Assembly (NCBI GenBank): GCA_905479885.1
Contig: CAJQOE010000053.1
Coordinates: forward strand, 1 to 5,355
Length of the DNA: 5,355 bases
Direction of reading: 5' to 3'
Source of the DNA: an uncultured Rickettsiaceae bacterium
Lineage (GTDB): Bacteria > Pseudomonadota > Alphaproteobacteria > Rickettsiales > Rickettsiaceae
Both the position numbers and the translations under genes were made by a program. The notes under the pieces are model-generated. The model made no database searches. It worked only from the letters and a program-made list of their open reading frames with translations, and was not told the DNA's origin. Below are positions 1 through 5,355 of this stretch, piece after piece (the first letter of the stretch is position 1; the number at the start of each line of letters is the position of its first letter).

Positions 1-1
1 T

Positions 2-334
2 GACAAAACCAGCTCTGGAGACTATTTTGCTATGTACTATAAGGAAAACTGTCAAATCAATATGAATAAAGAATTTATACTTGATCAGGCATTAAATACT
101 AACGTAAAAAAACAGGCTAAAATTACTAACACAAAAATACCTCAAATAGATTTATCTCAAGTAATCAATACTAGCACCTTTGATGAATTACAAATTGATG
201 TACTAGAATTTTTTCAAAAAATAATTGATTTAAAAGAAGTAGATGAACTCACACTACTAGCCCTAGAGAAAGAGAAATTCTTAGAACTCTCAGCTTCGCC
301 TCTATGCCTTAAAAGGCTTGCATTATTTAAGTAG
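2..334 (+). CDS. Unrecognised short protein, possibly the C-terminal end of a longer gene
   Basis: The frame is open from position 2 to the TAG at 332-334 without a stop, so the gene may begin before the window. If it starts inside, the candidates are ATG 32 (100 residues; GGAG at 17-20 lies 11 bases upstream, a rather long spacing) or ATG 62 (90 residues, no good ribosome site). The product is hydrophilic, rich in Lys, Asn, Glu, Asp and Leu, has no signal peptide or membrane segment, and its second half (about residues 50-90 counted from ATG 32) looks alpha-helical with alternating acidic and leucine positions. I recognise no domain. It runs toward bamB, which is on the other strand, and the sequence after its stop is apparently decayed, so it may itself be a remnant. 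The palindrome GCCTTAAAAGGC at 306-317 falls within its last codons and has no T-run after it, so it does not look like a terminator. Confidence that it is a real expressed gene is low. Confidence 0.35.
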   Translation, partial: DKTSSGDYFAMYYKENCQINMNKEFILDQALNTNVKKQAKITNTKIPQIDLSQVINTSTFDELQIDVLEFFQKIIDLKEVDELTLLALEKEKFLELSASPLCLKRLALFK

Positions 335-822
335 ATACTTAACCTACTAATTTGATAATTTACATGCCTAAATGACACCTCTATGGGCGCCCCTTTTGAC
401 CCGTTTTGTGACTGAAAAAGGCCAAAGATTCAGTGCTGATTTAATTATGTCAGCAATAAGTATTACAGATTATCCTAGTATATATTTTGAAGATGACAAG
501 AAAAACCTCCACACCTAAAACATCAACAAATCATGCATTTGAAGAATATTATCAAGTCTGATAATGCTAAACTCAAACGCTTAATGAAGCCAAATTTAAG
601 CCTTAGCGGTCTATGAACTATCAAAGGCTCTGGGATAGTACGAATATTTAAAAAAGGACGATTTGAGTTATGGAAATAGGACAATGAATTCAAAGCGAAA
701 TTCAGATTATTACTGATAATTTATTGGCTTTTGAAATGCAGCCCTATTGCATAGATAATTTTAAATTAATTTCCCATTTGCAATAGAACTGTATTTAGTA
801 GATCAGTTACTATAATACTAGC
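335..822. other. Stretch without an intact gene; probable decayed coding or mobile-element sequence
   Basis: No frame on either strand stays open for long here. Several short open pieces follow one another on the plus strand in different frames: 372-518 (48 codons from ATG 372), 493-561 (22 codons from ATG 493), 533-613 (26 codons from ATG 533, containing the helical-looking segment SDNAKLKRLM) and 639-716 (25 codons after a TAG at 636). Their translations have protein-like composition but each ends in a stop, as expected of an old gene broken by indels and point mutations. The segment in 533-613 faintly recalls the coiled coil of IS3-family OrfA proteins, but this is too short to name. The region also holds a GC-rich palindrome (385-392) and an inverted repeat (744-786). 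Rickettsiales genomes commonly carry such slowly eroding pseudogene sequence. No tRNA fold or strong terminator was seen. Confidence 0.5.
744..786. repeat. 8-bp perfect inverted repeat with 27-base spacer
   Basis: CTATTGCA at 744-751 is the exact reverse complement of TGCAATAG at 779-786. The pairing does not extend in either direction, and the spacer is AT-rich and contains the palindrome AAATTAATTT at 763-772. It lies 37 bases beyond the bamB stop. A stem of eight pairs with so long a loop and no adjacent T-run is not a convincing terminator; it may be chance, a remnant of a mobile-element end, or a weak 3' structure of the bamB transcript. Confidence 0.3.
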
Positions 823-2058
823 CTAGAACTGTACATGGTGATTACTAATTAAGTGAAGCTTACCAGTACAGCAAGAAATCCAGTGATATTTCTCTTTATT
901 AGATATCTTTATAATCTTGGGATTAACTGGTAAATTACCTGCAGAATTTGTCTCAAATTGGTATAATTCACCATTTGATGCAATTACATTTACTGCAAAC
1001 CCTGTATTTGTTTTACTTACAAACGTGTCTTGAAAAAGCGCAGTTTTAGGCTTTTTAGTATTCCTATCTTTTTCTGAGATCAAATTACCAACCCAACTAA
1101 CTTGTCCGTTATGAGCTGACAATGCAGCTACTTGTCTTGCATTGTTTGTTATAAACAAATTTTCTCCAACCAAACTCATAGATTGGACATCATCTGCCGT
1201 TCTTAGCCAAGCAGGAGCTCCATTATCTAAATCAATTTTCATTACTTTTCCGTTACTAGTAGCGAAATACGCATAATTACTACTTAAGATCGGTGTTGTC
1301 ACAATTACTGATGGGTCAAAACTCGGTAGGCCTACATCGCTTGTGCTTGCTAGGTTATAACGCCATTTTTCTTGACCATTATTAATATCTATATACAACA
1401 CTTCACCAGAACTATAGCTTACTAGAACATGATCGTTATGTACCACTGGCTGTGCATGACTTCTTGTAGAAATTATCTCCATCCCACCTTCATTAATCCA
1501 TACTAATTTTGATGATCTGGTGTCATATGCAATAAGTTGATTGCTAATTGTTTGTACAAGCAATAGATGCGCATTAGCCATTACAGGCTTGACACGTATT
1601 ATATCAGGAAATTCTTTACGTATAATTTCATGTCCATTATTAGCATCTAATACTACTAAAAACCTAGAGCTGTTAGCTACATATAATTTGCCATCGCTAA
1701 ACAATATTCCGCCAGTATTAAAATTACGATCTAGCGAACCTTTCGCTATATCAGCTGACCACAATATTTTTTTTGTTTTCAATGAAAAGGCAGAGACATA
1801 GCCTTCTTTATCTATGCTATACATAATTCCTTTAGCAATAGCAGGCTTAGAAATAATTGCATGCTTTGATAATTTATAAGATTTTGTTACTTCGTCAGAA
1901 AACGGATTAGCTTTCCCCTCTGTAATTTTCAACGGAGCAGAAGTTTCTACTTCCAAACGCGGAGTAAGATCAATTAGATTTTTAACACGAGTACTACCTA
2001 AATGATCGCATGAAGTTAATAATAATGGTAGTAAGAGGAATATAAGATTTTTTTTCAT
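823..2058 (-). CDS. bamB: Outer membrane protein assembly factor BamB (PQQ-like beta-propeller lipoprotein)
   Basis: BamB is the propeller lipoprotein of the BAM complex, which inserts beta-barrel proteins into the outer membrane; it binds BamA POTRA domains and acts at the periplasmic face. The 411 residues (E. coli BamB has about 390) begin with MKKNLIF, a leucine-rich stretch and the lipobox LTSC, placing the lipidated cysteine at 17. Repeated PQQ-like blade motifs of the form 'aromatic/Leu-x-hydrophobic-D-x-x-x-G-x-x-x-W' are visible near residues 87-105, 132-151, 173-192, 218-237, 270-288, 308-326 and 363-378, compatible with an eight-bladed fold with one degenerate blade. The residue after the cysteine is Asp18, which in E. 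coli would favour inner-membrane retention. Start ATG 2058 is supported by the signal peptide; there is no clear Shine-Dalgarno site. It is the last gene of the cluster, 25 bases after the DUF2659 gene, and der, its neighbour in E. coli, does not follow. The identification is firm at family level. Confidence 0.88.
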   Translation of the reverse strand: MKKNLIFLLLPLLLTSCDHLGSTRVKNLIDLTPRLEVETSAPLKITEGKANPFSDEVTKSYKLSKHAIISKPAIAKGIMYSIDKEGYVSAFSLKTKKILWSADIAKGSLDRNFNTGGILFSDGKLYVANSSRFLVVLDANNGHEIIRKEFPDIIRVKPVMANAHLLLVQTISNQLIAYDTRSSKLVWINEGGMEIISTRSHAQPVVHNDHVLVSYSSGEVLYIDINNGQEKWRYNLASTSDVGLPSFDPSVIVTTPILSSNYAYFATSNGKVMKIDLDNGAPAWLRTADDVQSMSLVGENLFITNNARQVAALSAHNGQVSWVGNLISEKDRNTKKPKTALFQDTFVSKTNTGFAVNVIASNGELYQFETNSAGNLPVNPKIIKISNKEKYHWISCCTGKLHLISNHHVQF

Positions 2059-2083
2059 AATTTTTTATAATTTAAGTTCAATA

Positions 2084-2734
2084 TTATATACTAGCTAAAA
2101 TAGCACGCGCCTGCTCTTTTAATATTAAAGTAGCATCTTGTAGATTTAATACTGTATTTGCGTATTCAGCAGCCAGATCATTTTGATTATTTTTCTTGTA
2201 AAACAAGGCTTTCATTAAAGTAGCTATTGCAAAAAATGGCTGATCGTCTTGCTTAAAATATTGTAAGTAATTACGAGATTGCATTTGCATCGCGTCCGAC
2301 ATCTTATCTTCGTCTAATACTAACCCTATCCAAAGCACCCGTGCGAAAGAAGTTGTTAACTCATAATATTCTGTATTATTAATTATGGCTTCTAATGCAT
2401 TACGTGCATCAGTAAAGTTATTCTCTACGATTAATTTACTGGCAATCTCAAGATCAGCAAGTTCAGCTTGTCTATTTTCACTAGTATTAACTAGTTCCTT
2501 AAGCGCAGACATTACAGTAGAATTATCACCATATTCGCCGGAGATTATTTCCACAAACATATCACCTATTTTGCGATTATGCTCAATTTTTTTATTAGCA
2601 TACCAGGTATAGGCTGCTATAGAAATTGCTATAATTATTGTAAGAATAATTATTATCGGCAATGACTTGCGGAATAGAATTAATTTCTTTTCGTCTTTTG
2701 CGTCATTTAAAATTTCGTCAAGTATATCGGCCAC
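2084..2734 (-). CDS. DUF2659-family, YfgM-like membrane-anchored helical (TPR-like) protein
   Basis: The 216-residue protein has a short charged cytoplasmic N-terminus (about 1-24), one membrane segment at about 25-45 (IIIILTIIIAISIAAYTW), and a helical periplasmic domain of about 170 residues with TPR-like helix pairs, for example around 92-120, 125-145 and 165-213. This is the layout of YfgM (TPR_21), which in E. coli is encoded just upstream of bamB and associates with the SecYEG translocon and PpiD. The opening MADILDEILND and overall pattern match what I remember of Rickettsia proteins called DUF2659. The start codon is GTG at 2734-2732; AGG seven bases before it forms a fair ribosome site, and the frame contains the cpoB stop 27 bases upstream with no ATG between, so the start is well bounded. 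A role as a periplasmic chaperone or secretion partner is inference from position and architecture; no enzyme motif is present. Confidence 0.8.
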   Translation of the reverse strand: MADILDEILNDAKDEKKLILFRKSLPIIIILTIIIAISIAAYTWYANKKIEHNRKIGDMFVEIISGEYGDNSTVMSALKELVNTSENRQAELADLEIASKLIVENNFTDARNALEAIINNTEYYELTTSFARVLWIGLVLDEDKMSDAMQMQSRNYLQYFKQDDQPFFAIATLMKALFYKKNNQNDLAAEYANTVLNLQDATLILKEQARAILASI

Positions 2735-2761
2735 GAATTTACCTAAATTATGAGTTAAATA

Positions 2762-3466
2762 TTATTTACAACGAAACTTACTCTTAGCGTCACTGGTTCT
2801 TTTAATCGAGCTAATAGGACGCTTAGGGAATTCAGTTTCCAATTTTTCAAGCATACTACACGCTTCTTTATTTTTATTCAAGCTAGCAAGTGAGTAAGCT
2901 AATTTTAACAATGCATCGGGCGCTTTAGAACCTGTTGGATATTTTTTATAACTCTGTAAATAATTTATTGCAGCTTTATCAAAAACTCCTCTACGATAAA
3001 AAGTTTCTGAATACCAAAAAGTTGCATTACTTTGTAATATACTATTTGGATAATTCTTAATAAAATCAAAAAATTGCTTTTCTGCTGCATCAAGTTTTCC
3101 TTCTTGCAAAGCCGCGAGGGCAAGATCGTAATCTGATTTATCTTGCGGTCCAGATTGAGCAGTAGTTTCATTTTTAAAAAATGTATTAGTTTCATTAGGC
3201 AACAATATAGCCTCTGCTGCCTCTTCGCCAATAATTTTACTCAAGTTAGACACAGACGCCCCCACCGACTTATTTGTTAATGCACCCGTGTTATTTAAAT
3301 TGATTTTAATTTCTTCGAGCGTATTTTCAAGCTCTAATACACGACTATTCAATTCTTGAATCTGCTTAGACTGTCTTTGTATTATTGGGCCATAACTTTC
3401 ACTATCCGCAATAGCTGCATTCACGGTAAAAATTACACACAGTATTAAAAATATTTTTCTTTTCAT
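2762..3466 (-). CDS. cpoB: Cell division coordinator CpoB (YbgF, Tol-Pal system periplasmic protein)
   Basis: CpoB (YbgF) is a periplasmic protein that binds TolA and coordinates PBP1B-dependent peptidoglycan synthesis with Tol-Pal-driven outer-membrane constriction during division. The 234 residues show a signal peptide (1-20, hydrophobic core IFLILCVIFTV, likely cleavage after AIA at 18-20), a coiled-coil segment with heptad leucines at about 27-58 that corresponds to the N-terminal trimerisation helix of the family, a low-complexity linker (about 60-108), and a C-terminal TPR domain (about 112-220). The family-typical strings YDLALAALQEGK (113-124), FIKNYPNS (135-142), KKYPTGSKAPDALLKLAYSL (174-193) and NKNKEAC (197-203) make the assignment clear. 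ATG 3466 is chosen because the signal peptide begins there; no Shine-Dalgarno site is evident. Unlike the usual tolQRAB-pal-cpoB arrangement, no other tol gene is in the window; instead the gene leads into the DUF2659 gene and bamB. A candidate promoter lies just upstream (3504-3532). Confidence 0.88.
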   Translation of the reverse strand: MKRKIFLILCVIFTVNAAIADSESYGPIIQRQSKQIQELNSRVLELENTLEEIKINLNNTGALTNKSVGASVSNLSKIIGEEAAEAILLPNETNTFFKNETTAQSGPQDKSDYDLALAALQEGKLDAAEKQFFDFIKNYPNSILQSNATFWYSETFYRRGVFDKAAINYLQSYKKYPTGSKAPDALLKLAYSLASLNKNKEACSMLEKLETEFPKRPISSIKRTSDAKSKFRCK

Positions 3467-3503
3467 TTGTATAAATTTTTTATGCTTGATATTTTTATTT
3501 TAA

Positions 3504-3532
3504 ATAATATACAAAAATTACCTTACAGTCTA
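3504..3532 (-). promoter_or_regulatory. Candidate sigma70-type promoter for cpoB-DUF2659-bamB
   Basis: Read on the minus strand, TAGACT (3532-3527; 4 of 6 matches to TTGACA) is followed after exactly 17 bases by TATTAT (3509-3504; 5 of 6 matches to TATAAT). It sits in the 68-base gap between the kinase stop (3535-3537) and the cpoB start (3466) and would give a leader of about 30 bases. In such AT-rich sequence -10-like hexamers are common, so the support comes mainly from spacing and position. It would allow the envelope genes to be expressed independently of the kinase. Confidence 0.35.
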
Positions 3533-3534
3533 GC

Positions 3535-5040
3535 TTATAACTCAATACTTTCTGAATATTCAAAGGTAATAGTTACGGTAGTCCCTTCTCCTGGGGTGCT
3601 TTGTATATCAAATTTACCATCCATTAACTCTATTAGTTTTTTTGTCAATGGTAACCCAAGGCCTGTGCCTTCATATTTACGGCTTAGAGTATTATCCACT
3701 TGACCAAACGAGGAGAGGGCTTTAGGTATATCTTGATCGCTCATGCCAATGCCGGTATCAGTGACAGCTATGTATACTAATTTTTTTATCTTATCTCTTT
3801 TGATTGATAAAGTTACCGAACCATCTGTTGGAGTAAATTTCACTGAGTTAGATAATAAATTCAACAATGCCTGTTTTAACCTTTTAGGGTCAGCATAGAT
3901 TATAATATGATGCTTTGGCATATCTTCTATTAATTGCACAGAAGCACTATCAGCACGTGGTTTTACAAAGCGCATACTTGCTGCAGCTAATTTATTTAAA
4001 TCTAGCTCCATTTTGTCAACATTAAGTTTGTTAGCAGAAGCTTTGGAAAAATCTAAAATATCATTAATTACACTAAGCAAATGTTTTCCTGAACCATTAA
4101 TATCAGCAATATAATCTTTGTACTGCCTATTTTCCATCTTCCCATAAGTCTCGGCCATTATAATTTCTGAAAAACCAATTATTGCATTCAATGGAGTACG
4201 TAATTCATGGCTAATATTTGCAAGAAATTCCGTTTTAGAGGTGCTTTCATGTTCGGCTCTGTTTTTTGCTTCTTCTAATGCCCTATTACTCTCAAATTGC
4301 TTATTAATTATGCGCTGAGCATAATTGGTATTATACATAACAATAATAAAAAACACCAAGAACACTATTATGAACGCAATAAAAATGCGTTTTTCTATGA
4401 AGGTAATATCATCCCATTGTGGAGTAATATCACTAGTGATATGTAAAATACCTTCTATGCTAAATTGCCCCATAGAAGTATTGATTATCGGGATATAACT
4501 ATTAACAAACGAGCGCTCATACTGGTTACCATGTTTGTCTAGAATTATTGCACGTGATACTAAAGAATGTGCAGTTTTTCCTTTAAAAGCTTCGGAAACA
4601 GAATGTTTTGAAATATAATTTTGTAAAAAGTATTTATCCAACTGCAAAAATAATTTATCATAATAAGATGCACTATTATATTCATCTACTTTGACTATAT
4701 TGATTTCATGATTTGCAAAAAACTTTTGGCCAGATTGATCGTATATTATTACTTCGGCATCGGTGTTTTTTAAAAATTCAGCAGATTCTTTAGAAAAAGA
4801 AATAAAATCTTTGTCTTGCAAAAGATTGTGATATCCCTTACTTTTCATACTAGCTATAGCGTTTGTATTACGGTCCCAAACACTTGCTTTATACGTTTCT
4901 GCAAGATGGGTATTTTGGTTTGCAATTTGCTTTAAAACCACTTCTTCAATCATAAAATATCGATACAGCACGATATTTGCTACAATGTTTAGGAACAAAC
5001 CTATAAAGGAAAACCGAATGATATGTTTGTTCTGTATCAT
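3535..5040 (-). CDS. Membrane sensor histidine kinase, PleC/DivJ-like, no receiver domain
   Basis: This is a two-component sensor kinase of 501 residues. A first membrane segment lies at about 7-28, then a periplasmic sensor region of nearly 190 residues (29-216), a second membrane segment at about 217-236, a charged linker helix (240-270), a HisKA dimerisation domain and a HATPase_c domain. The H-box is SHELRTPLN with the phospho-acceptor His278; the N-box includes N394 and N398 (LLNLLSNSVKFTP); the G1 box is DTGIG at 428-432, the F-box starts at F445, and the G2 box is GTGLGL at 458-463, so the catalytic core looks intact. The segment following the H-box (GFSEIIMAETYGKMEN and on to INDILDFSKASA) is typical of the alphaproteobacterial PleC/DivJ group, which control development through DivK and PleD in Caulobacter. 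I see no clear HAMP or PAS motif. No response regulator is adjacent, so the partner is unknown. ATG 5040 lies directly before the first hydrophobic segment; there is no strong ribosome site. Confidence 0.87.
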   Translation of the reverse strand: MIQNKHIIRFSFIGLFLNIVANIVLYRYFMIEEVVLKQIANQNTHLAETYKASVWDRNTNAIASMKSKGYHNLLQDKDFISFSKESAEFLKNTDAEVIIYDQSGQKFFANHEINIVKVDEYNSASYYDKLFLQLDKYFLQNYISKHSVSEAFKGKTAHSLVSRAIILDKHGNQYERSFVNSYIPIINTSMGQFSIEGILHITSDITPQWDDITFIEKRIFIAFIIVFLVFFIIVMYNTNYAQRIINKQFESNRALEEAKNRAEHESTSKTEFLANISHELRTPLNAIIGFSEIIMAETYGKMENRQYKDYIADINGSGKHLLSVINDILDFSKASANKLNVDKMELDLNKLAAASMRFVKPRADSASVQLIEDMPKHHIIIYADPKRLKQALLNLLSNSVKFTPTDGSVTLSIKRDKIKKLVYIAVTDTGIGMSDQDIPKALSSFGQVDNTLSRKYEGTGLGLPLTKKLIELMDGKFDIQSTPGEGTTVTITFEYSESIEL

Positions 5041-5063
5041 TATATTAACTTAATTACCGTTTT

Positions 5064-5355
5064 ATGGAAGATATTAGATTTAAAGATATCAGAGTATTAT
5101 CTACTCCACTAGATTTAAAGAACAATGCAGATAAAACTCTTTCAGAAATTTTTAGGCAGTTGCAATCTGGCTTTATTTTAAAAGGACTAGTAGTAGGCAA
5201 TACTCCTAAAGGAGAGATTATTTTTCACACTTCTTACGGCAGATTTGCTGCTCCTAATCCATTAAATTTGGAAAAAGGGGATACGATAAATATTAAATTG
5301 TCTCTCGGCGATAAAGTTGTAACTGGTTCTATCGTCGCAGTAAATAACAAACAAG
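5064..5355 (+). CDS. Unrecognised protein, N-terminal part (runs off the right edge)
   Basis: An open frame starts at ATG 5064 and continues to the window end, giving 97 complete codons. An in-frame TAA at 5046-5048 and the absence of another start codon between fix the beginning at this ATG. There is no signal peptide or membrane segment and no clear Shine-Dalgarno site. After a polar start (about residues 1-30) comes a beta-rich segment (about 36-95) with the pattern GLVVGNTPKGEIIFHTSYG, then NPLNLEKGDTINIKL. This 'value - G - hydrophobic - L..L..G' pattern resembles the small beta-barrel repeats in the N-terminal half of some FliK-like flagellar hook-length proteins, but that is a weak resemblance, and I do not assign it. 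The gene is divergent from the histidine kinase with 23 bases between starts, so its promoter must lie inside the kinase gene; TTGCTA (4977-4982) with TATAAA (5002-5007) is a poor candidate because the spacer is 19 bases. Confidence 0.7.
   Translation, partial: MEDIRFKDIRVLSTPLDLKNNADKTLSEIFRQLQSGFILKGLVVGNTPKGEIIFHTSYGRFAAPNPLNLEKGDTINIKLSLGDKVVTGSIVAVNNKQ
5096..5125 (-). promoter_or_regulatory. Candidate promoter for the histidine kinase, inside the divergent gene
   Basis: On the minus strand TTGTTC (5125-5120; only the TTG agrees with TTGACA) is followed after 18 bases by GATAAT (5101-5096; 5 of 6 matches to TATAAT), giving a leader of roughly 50 bases before the kinase ATG at 5040. The site overlaps codons 11-21 of the divergent plus-strand gene, as it must if the kinase has its own promoter, because only 23 bases separate the two starts. 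The -35 match is weak and other AT-rich -10-like strings are nearby. Confidence 0.25.

Noticed and set aside
306..317. Palindrome GCCTTAAAAGGC near the end of the left-hand frame
   Set aside because: It is inside the reading frame, its stem is four to five pairs, and no T-run follows, so it does not qualify as a terminator.
796..812. Possible terminator hairpin TAGTA/TACTA after bamB
   Set aside because: The stem has five mostly A-T pairs with a seven-base loop and no T-run in the direction of transcription, so it is not stable enough to call.
784..833. Direct repeat TAGAACTGTA at 784-793 and 824-833
   Set aside because: It is only ten bases with no extension, no third copy and an AT-rich background; chance is a sufficient explanation, though it overlaps the bamB stop.
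1541..1801. Plus-strand open frame of 86 codons within bamB
   Set aside because: It is antisense to well-supported propeller repeats of bamB and its translation has no recognisable domain.
2385..2612. Plus-strand open frame of 75 codons within the DUF2659-type gene
   Set aside because: It is an antisense shadow of the helical domain; its serine and leucine richness is a by-product of the opposite-strand codons.
2965..3231. Second minus-strand open frame of 88 codons inside cpoB
   Set aside because: It is the same strand in another frame; the cpoB frame carries the conserved TPR strings and this one has none.
3467..3703. Plus-strand open frame of 78 codons starting next to the cpoB start
   Set aside because: It lies almost wholly antisense to the end of the histidine kinase, whose conserved ATP-binding boxes are encoded there; no domain or ribosome site supports it.

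Overview
The window is AT-rich and comes most plausibly from an alphaproteobacterium of the order Rickettsiales, probably Rickettsiaceae. The grounds are base composition, weak or absent Shine-Dalgarno sites, a DUF2659-type membrane protein that I associate mainly with Rickettsia and its relatives, a PleC/DivJ-like histidine kinase, and a roughly 490-base stretch that looks like decayed sequence. The assignment is from recognition of protein families, not from a search.

Layout. (1) Positions 2-334, plus strand: a short unrecognised reading frame that is open to the left edge. (2) Positions 335-822: no intact gene; only short open stretches scattered over three frames, one GC-rich palindromic patch and one 8-bp inverted repeat. 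It looks like gene or mobile-element debris. (3) Positions 823-5040, minus strand: four co-directional genes, in transcription order a membrane sensor histidine kinase, cpoB (ybgF), a DUF2659/YfgM-like membrane-anchored helical protein, and bamB. The last three are spaced by 25-27 bases and look like one operon; the kinase is 68 bases upstream of cpoB, and a candidate promoter lies in that gap. (4) Positions 5064-5355, plus strand: the first 97 codons of a divergent, unrecognised gene whose start is only 23 bases from the kinase start.

How the genes work together. CpoB links the Tol-Pal machinery to peptidoglycan synthesis and outer-membrane constriction, BamB is the beta-propeller lipoprotein of the BAM outer-membrane protein assembly complex, and the DUF2659/YfgM-like protein occupies the place that YfgM has next to bamB in E. 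coli (hisS-yfgM-bamB-der). The block is therefore an envelope biogenesis and maintenance module. The adjacent kinase has no response regulator in the window, so its target is unknown. I see no tRNA, rRNA, CRISPR array, intact insertion sequence or convincing intrinsic terminator, and no clear sign of a novel system; the points most worth checking are the decayed region, the very tight divergent start pair, and the Asp after the BamB lipid-anchor cysteine.
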